NCBI GenBank assembly: GCA_928724745.1
Contig: CAKMXJ010000008.1
Span: forward strand, 1-64,000
Direction: 5' to 3'
Origin: Anthracocystis setariae
Lineage: Eukaryota > Basidiomycota > Ustilaginomycetes > Ustilaginales > Ustilaginaceae
Length of the DNA stretch: 64,000 nucleotides
In this document: positions 9,300 to 19,638 of the stretch, one piece after another
Layout: every line of letters starts with the position of its first letter
Position numbering within the stretch: the first letter of the stretch is position 1
Made by a program: the position numbers and the translations under genes
Notes under the pieces: model-generated
Seen by the model: the letters and a program-made list of their open reading frames with translations, nothing else
The model's database searches: none
What the model was told of the DNA's origin: nothing

Positions 9300-9730
9300 C
9301 TAAGGCAAGCCATCACACAAGAGGACCGCCATAGAAGCTTCGTTGCCCGCTTCAAAAAAGCTCGCTTGCCAAGGCACGCAGCTACCATCCTCATCTTCCA
9401 AACACGCCGTTCTCAGTGCTCTTTGGCGACACCGGATGTGTTCGATCAACGTCATCGACACAATCCGACACCGCAAAAAAGCGAGGATTTTGGACATTCT
9501 TGAACATGTTAGATTGCGTTGAGTAGCATGTTCTGCATTGCAAAAAAAGCGGAAATTTCCCGACATTTCCAGATTTGTTAGATTGCGCCAATTAACACAA
9601 TCTGTCATTGCAAAAAAGCGAAAAAAAATTTCCGACACGGAAACTCGGAAAATCACCTCGGGGAGCTCGGAATGCGTCGGAATAGCTCGGGAAGCTCGGG
9701 AAGCTCGGGATCCTCCATGAGTCAAACTTG
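9300..9730. other. A-rich imperfect repeats upstream of the word-rich element border
   Basis: GCAAAAAAGCG recurs at about 9474, 9540 and 9610 with GTTAGATTGCG between, a loose period of about 68 bp. The region ends in TCGGAA/CTCGGGA runs to about 9712. The 176-residue minus-strand frame over it is low-complexity and is not accepted as a gene. Confidence 0.45.
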
Positions 9731-9744
9731 ACTCCCCATCTGCG

Positions 9745-10045
9745 GCCCCTACGCTGCAGCTACTGCACCAAGCCTTGGCATGCCAAAGTGTACCCATATA
9801 GTGCACACACTGACCCCAAGCAGCCCCCAAAGTTTGGCTTGCTCACTGTCGCCACCAGCCAACATGTACGCGCAGACGTACATTTACGTCAACTACGCCT
9901 GCTACGGTGCAGCCACCGTGCCTGGTGTTTGTGTTCCCAAGTCTATCTATATACTGCACAAACTGACATAAAAAAACCCCCAGGGTTATGCTTCCTCATC
10001 GACGCCCCCAGCCAAAGTGTACGCGTGGACCTACGTTTACGTAAT
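9745..10045. repeat. Imperfect direct repeat, two copies of about 150 bp
   Basis: The two halves share the order (T)GTTCCCAAG/CCAAAGTGTA, CTATATAGTGCACA-like, ACTGACC/ACTGACA, AGCCCCC/AACCCCC, GCTT..CTC, CAGCCAA, TGTACGCG, ACGTACATTTACGT/ACCTACGTTTACGT. They lie at roughly 9780-9890 and 9930-10042. No gene is seen. Confidence 0.55.
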
Positions 10046-10158
10046 TTTGCAAAAAAGTATGCAAACGATTTCGCCAGAATTTTCTGATCACAATCTACAA
10101 GAAAAGAGCTTTCCAACGGTACCAAATGATCACCATAACTCACACGGGGACCCATATG

Positions 10159-10180
10159 TAACCCTAACCCTAACCCTAAG
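10159..10180. repeat. Short interstitial telomere-like repeat
   Basis: Three CCCTAA units sit about 70 bp before the 1156-bp tandem repeat. Degenerate relatives occur inside each tandem unit (about 11238-11281 and 12394-12437). Confidence 0.75.
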
Positions 10181-10228
10181 TTAATACTAAAACCAAACAC
10201 TAACTCCCCCGATATCCCAATCATAACA

Positions 10229-13212
10229 ATGATTTGACATGTAGCATTGCTGCTGCATATGATCTAGCTGCTGGATGTTTGCCATACCCTGGGAACGCCA
10301 TCGTTGGAAGCGGGAGACAAGAACGGTGAGTCTATGTTTTCACGTGTTTGCAGCTGGACACTTGGAGCGCTGGTGGTGTGCGGTGGCAGCTGGAATGGAT
10401 GTATTGGCAGCATCGGTATGGTATCTACAGCCTGTACAGTGACCAACACAATGTCTGGCCGCTCTGGTGCTGCTACGATGCTGTTGAAATGGTGTCAGAA
10501 GCTCTACCGTGTGACATGTGATCCCACCGTCTTTGACCGTGATGGTACACAGCAGACACCGATCCTCCTCTGTGATGCTGGCTCACTGTGTTCCACATTG
10601 TCGCACACCTGTATACACTTGTTGGAAGCACTGGAGCATGCTCCTGGACCTGCCATCGGAGATGAGCATGTTTACGGTTCTGCACGTATGATGATTGTTT
10701 TGCCTTGCATTTTGATGTTCCACTCTCCGATGCAGCTGCAATGACCTGCAGACACCCTTTTCAGACGGTTGGCAACACTGTGGAAGCACACAGACAGCTC
10801 CTGCTTTCCATCTTTGAAGCTTGCGTGTTTTTGGTGTCACACGTACGACGATTGTTTTGCCTTGCGTAACGCCTTTTTGGACAGTCTACACCCTGTGTGT
10901 GCATGTTGACATGCTTGTTGGTCCTATCAGAGCGCTGCAGCAGCAGTCAGCAAGCTCCACACCTTGGTTACGGTGTCCAACACCTGAAACACAAGTTCAC
11001 ATACCTCCGATACAGCCAACACGGTGATGGTGTGTAGCGACATGGAGAACTGGGTGGCAGACACGCAGACACTGCTTTGTACACTGCTGTTGCATGTTGA
11101 CACGCTTTGCTGACACTCTTGTTGACACACACAGCTTGCTGACGCAAGCACGTGATCGTAGTTGTACCGACAAAGATACATTGCACCTGGAGATTGTGAT
11201 GGACACTGATCCTGGCCTGTGTGATATATATATCCCAACCTCTAACGCTAACCCCAACCTTAACTCTAACCCCAACCCTACACGGCCTCCTGTGGTGTCT
11301 CTACATAGTTCTCATGTGTGCGTTTACGCATGTTTACACTGGTTGCGTTGGATCCATGTTCTTTTTGTGGCCCTGTTTTTGAGCATGATTTGACATGTAG
11401 CATTGCTGCTGCATATGATCTAGCTGCTGGATGTTTGCCATACCCTGGGAACGCCATTGTTGGAAGCGGGAGACAAGAACGGTGAGTCTATGTTTTCACG
11501 TGTTTGCAGCTGGACACTTGGAGCGCTGGTGGTGTGCGGTGGCAGCTGGAATGGATGTATTGGCAGCATCGGTATGGTATCTACAGCCTGTACAGTGACC
11601 AACACAATGTCTGGCCGCTCTGGTGCTGCTACGATGCTGTTGAAATGGTGTCGGAAGCTCTACCGTGTGACATGTGATCCCACCGTCTTTGACCGTGATG
11701 GTACACAGCAGACACCGATCCTCCTCTGTGATGCTGGCTCACTGTGTTCCACATTGTCGCACACCTGTATACACTTGTTGGAAGCACTGGAGCATGCTCC
11801 TGGACCTGCCATCGGAGATGAGCATGTTTACGGTTCTGCACGTATGATGATTGTTTTGCCTTGCATTTTGATGTTCCACTCTCCGATGCAGCTGCAATGA
11901 CCTGCAGACACCCTTTTCAGACGGTTGGCAACACTGTGGAAGCACACAGACAGCTCCTGCTTTCCATCTTTGAAGCTTGCGTGTTTTTGGTGTCACACGT
12001 ACGACGATTGTTTTGCCTTGCGTAACGCCTTTTTGGACAGTCTACACCCTGTGTGTGCATGTTGACATGCTTGTTGGTCCTATCAGAGCGCTGCAGCAGC
12101 AGTCAGCAAGCTCCACACCTTGGTTACGGTGTCCAACACCTGAAACACAAGTTCACATACCTCCGATACAGCCAACACGGTGATGGTGTGTAGCGACATG
12201 GAGAACTGGGTGGCAGACACGCAGACACTGCTTTGTACACTGCTGTTGCATGTTGACACGCTTTGCTGACACTCTTGTTGACACACACAGCTTGCTGACG
12301 CAAGCACGTGATCGTAGTTGTACCGACAAAGATACATTGCACCTGGAGATTGTGATGGACACTGATCCTGGCCTGTGTGATATATATATCCCAACCTCTA
12401 ACGCTAACCCCAACCTTAACTCTAACCCCAACCCTACACGGCCTCCTGTGGTGTCTCTACATAGTTCTCATGTGTGCGTTTACGCATGTTTACACTGGTT
12501 GCGTTGGATCCATGTTCTTTTTGTGGCCCTGTTTTTGAGCATGATTTGACATGTAGCATTGCTGCTGCATATGATCTAGCTGCTGGATGTTTGCCATACC
12601 CTGGGAACGCCATTGTTGGAAGCGGGAGACAAGAACGGTGAGTCTATGTTTTCACGTGTTTGCAGCTGGACACTTGGAGCGCTGGTGGTGTGCGGTGGCA
12701 GCTGGAATGGATGTATTGGCAGCATCGGTATGGTATCTACAGCCTGTACAGTGACCAACACAATGTCTGGCCGCTCTGGTGCTGCTACAATGCTGTTGAA
12801 ATGGTGTCGGAAGCTCTACCATGTGACATGTGATCCCACCGTCTTTGACCGTGATGGTACACAGCAGACACCGATCCTCCTCTGTGATGCTGGCTCACTG
12901 TGTTCCACATTGTCGCACACCTGTATACACTTGTTGGAAGCACTGGAGCATGCTCCTGGACCTGCCATCGGAGATGAGCATGTTTACGGTTCTGCACGTA
13001 TGATGATTGTTTTGCCTTGCATTTTGATGTTCCACTCTCCAATGCAGCTGCAATGACCTGCAGACACCCTTTTCAGACGGTTGGCAACACTGTGGAAGCA
13101 CACAGACAGCTCCTGCTTTCCATCTTTGAAGCTTGCGTGTTTTTGGTGTCACACATACAACCACTGTTTTTGTGTTGACATGCACAGCTTGCTGACCTAG
13201 CACATGATCATG
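10229..13212. repeat. Subtelomeric tandem repeat, 1156-bp unit, about 2.6 copies
   Basis: Units start ATGATTTGACATGTAGC at about 10229, 11385 and 12541. Copies 1 and 2 differ at only about two positions that I can find (near 10313 and 10496), which points to recent duplication or homogenisation. Copy 3 has several substitutions and an internal deletion: it runs normally to about 13160, then jumps to the segment that in copy 2 lies near 12276-12320. Each full unit ends with degenerate telomere-like CTAACCCCAACC sequence. The repeated 147-residue and smaller frames show no domain. This is a typical telomere-associated sequence. Confidence 0.9.
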
Positions 13213-13447
13213 GTTGGGCTAGAGTTGGCTGGCTTGAAGAAGGCTTTAATGCAAGGTAGCAGCTCACCTTACCTTGACACATCTTGACTATGTGACACTC
13301 AACTGAATTGGGCAATGACTAGGAGATGCGGCGGGGGTTAGGGGCCTAGATATCAATTTTCCTATACTATAGAGCACTGTACCAGCCTCTTCTGAGCTTG
13401 TCCACAAAAGACAGACTCAAAGTGGACTTGTTCCCACCAATCTTACC
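13213..13447. other. Unassigned spacer
   Basis: No gene or strong repeat is seen, apart from the start of the hairpin units (the text TACTATAGAGCACTGTACCAGC resembles the spacer between later hairpins). Confidence 0.35.
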
Positions 13448-14478
13448 TTGACATGCCTTTAGTTGCTGATTTCAGATGATTAAAGGCATGTCAAAGGCAG
13501 GTACAATAAATCGCAAGATATTCTCCACGCAAATGAGTGTTCTGAGGTCCCTTCAGCATTCTGCAGCGTCTTATAGCATAGGATTTGCTCTCTGAGCACT
13601 TTGCATAATTCACTGCTGGAGGAGGTGCTGGGGTAGGCAACAGCGTGAAAGCTAAAGTGTAGCTGTCTCACTTTCTAGCCTATAGGACACTGGAGCAACC
13701 TCTTCTGAGTGTGTACACAAAAGGCAGATCCAAAATGGACCCAAGACCGGGGACTTTACCTTGACATGCCTTTATTGGCTGATTTTGGACAGATAAAGGC
13801 ATGTCAAAGATAAGTACCTGAAAACGCAGGAAATCTTCCACGCAAAATAGTGTTCTGGACTCCTCTCAACCTGCTGCAGCTGCCTATGACAGCCATTTGT
13901 CTCTCAGAGGTGTTCTGGCTATTCATGCGGAAACCGGGTGCTGATACTGGCCCGCAAGGAAACACACGTCAACACAAAGGCTCATACATTGACTTCTCTA
14001 CCCCATAGGACATTGCACAGGCTCTTCTCAAGTATGGAACACAAAGTCACACCTTGATAGCTTCACCTATGCGTGACTTCACTTTGACATGCCTTTATTG
14101 GCTGATTTTGGACGGATAAAGGCATGTCAAAGGTAAGTACCTGAAAACGCAAGAAATCTTCCACGCAAAATAGTGTTCTGGACTCCTCTCAACCTGCTGC
14201 AGCTGCCTATGACAGCCATTTGTCTCTCAGAGGTGTTCCAGCTATCCATGTGGAAACTGGGTGCTGCTACTGATCCGCAAGGAAACACGCGTGAATGCAA
14301 AGGTTTGTTTCTTGGTGGCTCTACCCTATAGGACATTGCACAGGCTCATCCTGAGTTTGGAACACCAAGTTGCGCCTTGATAGCTTCACCTATGCGTGAC
14401 TTCACTTTGACATGCCTTTATTGGCTGATTTTGGACAGATAAAGGCATGTCAAAGGTAAGTACCTGAAAACGCAAGCT
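13448..14478. repeat. Four tandem units (about 313-322 bp), each with a long perfect hairpin
   Basis: Arms CTTTGACATGCCTTTAT and ATAAAGGCATGTCAAAG (14-17 bp, perfect) are separated by a loop of about 17-20 bases. Arms are at 13448-13461/13481-13494, 13761-13775/13793-13807, 14082-14098/14116-14132 and 14404-14420/14439-14455. Each hairpin is followed by GGTAAGTACCTGAAAACGCAAG-like sequence and, in the first three, by a conserved block with CTTCCACGCAAAATAGTGTTCTGG. Units 2-4 are very similar; unit 1 is diverged. No ORF spans them. Confidence 0.85.
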
Positions 14479-14990
14479 TTTTGACCTGTCTTTTTGTGCA
14501 CTGTGTATGTCTTGGACTGGTGTTACTTCCTACATATGGCGGAGATCCAGTGAACCATGTTCTTGTTGAGGCTCTGTATCAGCAAGGGTATATACCAGAC
14601 CACGCAGAAGGTCAAGAACACGTGCCAATGAGGAATACCTGACCAAAATCATCAATTGGACCAACACTTGGTATGAACTAACACTCAGAATGCAAAAAAA
14701 CACGTCAGGGAAATTATGGAACTCGGAAATCAGACTTGGGTGGCAGGATCAAAATAGGGGAAACTCGGCAAAAATTTTCAGCCAGGTCAGATTTTGGGGG
14801 TCTCGAGCCTTTTTGGAGCTGGTCATTCAGAATCCCCCCTTTTCTCTTCGAGTCTGGAATGGAATTACTTGTGCTTCTCATTGATAGCCTTGAGTCTCCT
14901 ATGTGCAATGGTATTGATAGCCTGAGAAGTGGCTGGCATGATTGTATTAAGAGGTCTGGGGTGATTGCAACAGTTCAGCATTGAGAAGGA
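14479..14990. other. Unassigned spacer between hairpin groups
   Basis: The short ORFs lack any recognisable domain. No tRNA or strong repeat is seen. Confidence 0.35.
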
Positions 14991-15165
14991 GGGGGACTTG
15001 TCTCTCAGAATCAAAAAGTAGATCGAAGAGACAAGTCCCCCACTGTGCTGTGCTGCCTGAAAAATAATTCCAAGCAATTTGGCTTCGGACTTCCAGCAAA
15101 GGGGGACTTGCCTCTCTGAGAAAAAACCTGATTCTCAGAGACACGTCCCCCTCTGTGCTGTGCTG
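14991..15165. repeat. Two tandem hairpins with GGGGGACTTG arms
   Basis: The first has 15-bp perfect arms GGGGGACTTGTCTCT (14991-15005) and its complement (15027-15041). The second has imperfect arms at 15101-15120 and 15134-15151. Both are followed by CTGTGCTGTGCTGCCT, so the hairpin and its 3' flank form a repeated unit of about 110 bp. Confidence 0.8.
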
Positions 15166-15719
15166 CCTTGGAAAATACAACTACCGCAGAGGAAAGAAGG
15201 CTCTCCGTGATTTGACTCTCCATCTTCCACACAGACCGCTTTGTACTCCTTCTGTGGTTCCCATGCTTTCCCGTCTGCTAGACTTGATGGCGGTCTGACA
15301 GTCAAAGAAAATGAATGTGCTGGTCAATTGACATGCTGGCGGTCTGACAGACGGGAAAAAGGTGCTGACCTGGAGTTGATGCACCCACAGATACGCTCAC
15401 TGGATCTGTACTTTGGGCACGGCGCCAGTAACAAAGTTGGATCTGTACATCAGGCACTGGAACAGTCCTCCACTTTGACCATTGCCCAGCCAATTTCCTT
15501 GCAATTTTGACGCGTCCATTGCCCATTGCCCGTTGCTCCTGCTAAAATCTGGCGTTTGACGTTGCTGCACTGGAGCAGTGTAAAATTGGCTGTCCATTGG
15601 GGTGACGTACAAATGGCAGGCCCCGCCATTTGGCAGGGAAATGGGCGACGGACTTGACCGTCGCGTGCAGCCGGCGCACCACGGCCTAGGGCTAGGGTTT
15701 TTGGTTCCAAATTGTCATG
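15166..15719. other. Non-coding region with an inverted repeat
   Basis: TTTCCCGTCTG at 15267-15277 is matched by CAGACGGGAAA at 15348-15358, and GGCGGTCTGACAG occurs twice between them. A CCATTTG/CAAATGG pair lies around 15620-15645. CCTAGGGCTAGGG at about 15685 is telomere-like. No gene is seen. Confidence 0.45.
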
Positions 15720-15805
15720 TTTGAACACACAAGCTTGCGTGTTCAGTGCTGTTGAGTGAGATACTCTGAATGCAAGATGACTTGTCGGATCTCTGAGATC
15801 CAACA
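15720..15805 (-). repeat. LTR remnant of the family-2 copia LTR, 130 bp upstream of the Tls1-like gene
   Basis: Read on the minus strand from 15805 it gives TGTTGGATCTCAGAGATCC, then CATCTTGCATTCAGAGTATC and CACTCAACAGCAC, and the near-perfect palindrome AACACGCAAGCTTGTGTGTT at 15743-15724. This matches the first 85 bp of the LTR at 41023. Only the LTR tip survives. Confidence 0.75.
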
Positions 15806-15935
15806 CCAAAACCTCCCTACTCATTCTGAGACAAGATTGCCGCGATCCGCGGAACGGGGCCATGCGCGTTGCATGTTTTCCGAGGACTTTGCTCGTCGCC
15901 AACGTTTGCTTTTCTCGTCCAACACCACCATCACG

Positions 15936-17168
15936 ATGACAGAAGCCGGTCCCAGCTCAACACCGCTGTTTAAGAGGCGCAGTAAGGCCGGTGGTGCTGC
16001 TGTATCGCGTCTCTCCACCTCGGTCACCGATCATCCAGCCACGGCTACCTCTTCTGACCCGGCAGCAGCAACTACATCAGCAGATGCGCAAGCAAATCAA
16101 GACGAGCAGCTCTCGATCCAAGACTTGATCGCGCTACGAAGTCTCAATCGCAAACCCACCGGTATCGATCTCGATCGGTTGAATACACCACAGAGCAGCA
16201 CCAAACCCAAGACAAATGGCAAGAGCGCTGCCCAACTCGACCAAGAGAGATGGGACCAACACATGAAACAAGGCGGTCTCGTACCTGCCAACAGTGGAAC
16301 GTCAGCCGGCGATCCGGAGGACAGCGATCAGGAGTAAGTTTTCGTCTGATCAAGCAAAGACAGTCGATGAGTTAGGAAGCCACTCACACCTTGGCCTTGG
16401 ATCTGATCGCACAACAGGGACGCATCTAAAGCAAGACGTTTGGTCAGGAAGAACAATTTCCAGGGCGAAACCGGCACCGTCGACGTCGACAAGCACATGT
16501 GAGTACTTATGCTTCCAGCTTCTCATCGTCGCTTGGCTCGCTCACCCTCGTCCAAAACTTTTGTCACGTGCAACAGGATGGCGTACATTGAAGCCGAGAT
16601 GGCCAAACGCACAGGCAGTGCTGATGCAACTTCAACCATGAGCGAGCAAGCTCTTCTGCAAGCCGTCAACAATCCACAGGACGAGCTCTACGCCGTTGCC
16701 GAAAAGTACAAGCAGCTGCAACGTTCCATCAAGCCAGAACAGACGCAGGAACAGCGTGAAGGCAACGTGGCTCTCTCCGCCGCCATGCTCTCATCCATCC
16801 CCGAAGTCGATCTTGGCATCGATACCCGGATGAAAAACATCCAAGAAACCGAAAAGGCCAAGCGCGAGTTCCACAACAAGCAACACAATCGTTCCAGTGC
16901 CACTCCAGGTGGGGCAGACGCAGACCATGCATATGCAAACACAAGATGTAAGCCCATCATCGTGCCACAGCGTCATACTCGGTCAAGCCATTTTTGCTAA
17001 CCCACCCATCCTTTCCCTTTCTCACTCTGCATCATCACAGTCATGCACACCAGTCGAGGCTCCCAAACCGGCTCGTATAACACCAACCGATCCGACACTA
17101 GAAAAGACATGGCAACCGACCAATTCGTTCTGGATCGATTCAAGAAACGCCAACGCCAATTCAGATAG
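15936..17168 (+). CDS. Tls1 / C9orf78-family splicing factor (four exons)
   Basis: The family (human C9orf78, fission yeast Tls1) is spliceosome-associated; in fission yeast it influences telomere length and silencing through splicing. Proposed exons are 15936-16333, 16418-16498, 16577-16947 and 17041-17168, with donors GTAAGT, GTGAGT and GTAAGC and AG acceptors, giving 325 residues. Family hallmarks are an early FKRR, the KHMMAYIEAEMAKRTG segment across the exon 2/3 junction, DELYAVAEKYK, the signature SSIPEVDLGIDTRMKNI (about 16790-16840) and the C-terminal DRFKKRQRQFR. The start at 15936 is preferred because upstream Met codons fall in an LTR remnant. The 3' end is convergent with the hydrolase 84 bp away. 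The exon model was read by eye. Confidence 0.85.
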
Positions 17169-17251
17169 CGTTGCACCTCGATACCATACAAACGAATAGA
17201 AAAAGGCAATCACATTTGCATTGACTCTATCTAAAGAAAAGCGCTGCAGCT

Positions 17252-19219
17252 TTATCGCCGCTTGGAGTGTCGAGGTGCAATGCGGTCAACTTCAGCCATG
17301 CTGACGTGCCATTCATGCAGCAGCTCGTCGCTCGATCTCTTGGGCTGGTCTTCCTTGTATCGGTACGGCTTTTTGTCTGCATAACACTCGGTCTCGGCGC
17401 TGTCCGGCACAACACCGTGGAGCATGTACTGGCGCATGATGTCGCCGGTGCACTTGCTCGTGTCTCTGGATGAATGGCCATACCCGTGGTGTGCGATCAA
17501 TCTGGCATTGTCGCCCATCTCCTTGAGCAGCCGTCGACCGTTTCTCAGCGGCGTCGCCGGATCATACGCCTCAGCAATCAGCAAAACCGGCTTGCTGAGC
17601 TTGTGATTCAAATCGCCGCGATACACTTCCTTGGGTGCGCCAAACGTCGAGTTCCAGTGTCGACACGGCAGAACATCAAAGAAACGTCCGTTGCCGCCAA
17701 TCTCGGACTTGGCCACCATATCGCTCCACAGATCAAGATACCATTCCTCACCGTTGGTAGCTACATCGTAGCCAGCAGGCAACGGCGAATCATACTGATC
17801 CGAGCAGATCACCAGTATACCCAACTCGTCCGACGAGTGCGTGGCCGGCAAGACTGCAGGAACGGTCGGATCGTATTCCCACGAATCCACCATGCGCGAC
17901 ATCATGGTCGTGTTTCCCTGCAACAGATCGTAGAACGAGCGCGCCAGCGCATCCCAGCTGAAAGGATTGTATAGACAAGAGTAGATGAGAGATATGACCT
18001 CAGAGTACGTGATCATGATTGGACCCGAGTCGTTGGTGTATCCGGGAATCGGTCGCTCGACGAGACGTGCAAAGAGGTTGTCCATCGTGTCGATCAGGTC
18101 CTGTCGAGTAGGCGCCGGTTCACCTTTGGAAAGAGGCTGTGCAAGCGCACAGTGTTGCGGTCCGGCGTCAACGCACTCGCCCAAAAATCCATCATGGAAG
18201 GCGGCGGTAATGTTGTCGAGCGCTGCCCAGCCGAAACCGCCCATCATCCTCTGATCGCGCACATACTCGGTGCCGTCAAGCATCAGTCTACCCACAGAGT
18301 TGGGAAACATGTTGACGTACGTCTGTCCGATGCCTGTGCCGTAACTGACAAAGTAGCCGCTCAGCTCGTCCTCGCCCAGCGCTTTGCGAATCTCTTCGAG
18401 ATCTCGAGCGACAAAGGCGGTTGTGAGCATACCGGCAACGTCTCCGTACTTTCGCTTGCATGCCTCAAGGACGGCCTGGTTCATGGCATCCGCCTTGAGC
18501 ATGGCGTCTCGAGGGTCAACCTCGCGCAGATACCTCGAGGTCAGCAGGCTCCACCGGTCACGATCGGCATCGTATGGAAAACACGAGATCGAAGGCTGCG
18601 AGGCATTGACGCCACGAGGATCCCAGCCAAGAACGTCAAAGGTGTTGTTTGAGTACAAGGCTGAATCGGCCTCCGCCTTGTGCCACATCAGGCCGGTGCC
18701 CGATCCGCCTGGTCCTCCGGGCTCGACCACGATGGTTCGCTTGGACTTTGTGGGCGTGAGCTGGTACTTGGTCACCGCGAGTCGAGCGATGCGTTGGTCG
18801 GATGTATTGGTGTGGTCGAGGGGAACATCGAGCCAGCCACACAGGAAGAGACCGGTGCTGTCGGTGGTGCCGTACGACCAATGTGTTTGGTCCGGGTCGT
18901 ACAAGCGCTGCCACGCTTCCAGCGGGCGCGTCTCTTCCAAACTAGGTGGCACGGTGCTTTGGGTGCACGGAAGGAAGTGGAAGGGATCATCTTTCTTGGG
19001 GAAGCTTCCCCATTGATGCTTGAAGTGCCTGCCATGCTCGATGATGCGGGATTGCTCGAGCTTGGATGGAAGTTCGAAGCGGTACCAGGCCAAAGCACCC
19101 AGAGCGGCGAGTGCCAGTCGCGCCTTCCAAGTGAGCCATCCACGAGGCTTCGGTGGCACAGGCGGCAGTACCGCATGGGGTAAGCCGGAGAACTTCTCGT
19201 TATCGTAATCGAAGGACAT
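17252..19219 (-). CDS. TAP-like alpha/beta hydrolase, membrane anchored
   Basis: This is an alpha/beta-fold hydrolase with a C-terminal TAP-like domain, related to tripeptidyl aminopeptidases and proline iminopeptidases. The start at 19219 (MSFDYDNEKF, with a good CCACAATG context) gives 655 residues; the frame is open to an upstream Met at 19318. A hydrophobic segment WKARLALAALGALAWYRF near residue 45 suggests a signal anchor. The oxyanion region is VVEPGGPGGSGTG. The nucleophile Ser is in FVSYGTG, with the usual first Gly of the elbow replaced by Phe. The acid is Asp in AYDPATP and the base His in HHGYGHSS near the C-terminus. The whole triad appears present. It probably acts on peptides in the secretory pathway or outside the cell; the substrate is unknown. 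Confidence 0.85.
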   Translation of the reverse strand: MSFDYDNEKFSGLPHAVLPPVPPKPRGWLTWKARLALAALGALAWYRFELPSKLEQSRIIEHGRHFKHQWGSFPKKDDPFHFLPCTQSTVPPSLEETRPLEAWQRLYDPDQTHWSYGTTDSTGLFLCGWLDVPLDHTNTSDQRIARLAVTKYQLTPTKSKRTIVVEPGGPGGSGTGLMWHKAEADSALYSNNTFDVLGWDPRGVNASQPSISCFPYDADRDRWSLLTSRYLREVDPRDAMLKADAMNQAVLEACKRKYGDVAGMLTTAFVARDLEEIRKALGEDELSGYFVSYGTGIGQTYVNMFPNSVGRLMLDGTEYVRDQRMMGGFGWAALDNITAAFHDGFLGECVDAGPQHCALAQPLSKGEPAPTRQDLIDTMDNLFARLVERPIPGYTNDSGPIMITYSEVISLIYSCLYNPFSWDALARSFYDLLQGNTTMMSRMVDSWEYDPTVPAVLPATHSSDELGILVICSDQYDSPLPAGYDVATNGEEWYLDLWSDMVAKSEIGGNGRFFDVLPCRHWNSTFGAPKEVYRGDLNHKLSKPVLLIAEAYDPATPLRNGRRLLKEMGDNARLIAHHGYGHSSRDTSKCTGDIMRQYMLHGVVPDSAETECYADKKPYRYKEDQPKRSSDELLHEWHVSMAEVDRIAPRHSKRR

Positions 19220-19638
19220 TGTGGTGGAGCGGAAGGAGAATGATGCTGTTGGGAAAGCTGGGACAGAATATAGACAGGACCCTGTAAACGGGAAAGGGTC
19301 CGTGCGGGCGTTGCACAAGAAATGAACACCACTTTGGATGCATGCTCAGGTGTCACAAGACGGCTCGCGCATGCACCTCTCGCTCAGACCTCGTATCGTA
19401 GAACCTCTAACGTGTGCGTGCGTTGTTCAGCGTCGACTTCCCCGCCTTAATCATCTGGCGCATCGCCGAACTACTCCTGAGCCAAGCATTGGTTGCTGTT
19501 TAACGATCGACACGGGACACTCACACACACCGTCAGGACATGAGGTGAAACGTCAGCAATCATTCGTCTTCACGACAGGGTATCATGTGCTGATGCTAGT
19601 TGTGTGTACAAGCTAGGCAAACATCGATGCATGTCTAT
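19220..19638. other. Promoter of the hydrolase and 3' side of the glutaredoxin gene
   Basis: Both flanking genes are on the minus strand, so this holds the hydrolase 5' leader and upstream region. No further gene or repeat is seen. Confidence 0.4.

Larger units (their letters stand above)
5765..9720. mobile_element. Candidate element saturated with CCGAG/CTCGG words
   Basis: From about 5765 to 9720 the words CCGAG, CTCGG, TCGGAA and CTCGGGA occur about twice per 60 bases by eye, in both orientations, in non-coding flanks, tandem arrays and the coding sequence alike; about 0.12 per 60 bases would be expected for one 5-mer on both strands in random sequence. Similar runs of AGCTCGGGAAGCTCGG close both non-coding sides (about 6570-6610 and 9680-9710). 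The block holds one ORF, a 40-bp array and a 90-bp array. I see no transposase, terminal repeats or target duplication, so mobility is inference. Confidence 0.45.

Noticed and set aside
10304..13056. Repeated 147-residue plus-strand frames in the tandem units
   Set aside because: No domain, no conserved start context, and opposing frames of similar length in the same unit.
1..15000. Subtelomeric RecQ-type helicase as known from Ustilago telomere-associated genes
   Set aside because: No helicase motifs were found in any frame of the subtelomeric part.
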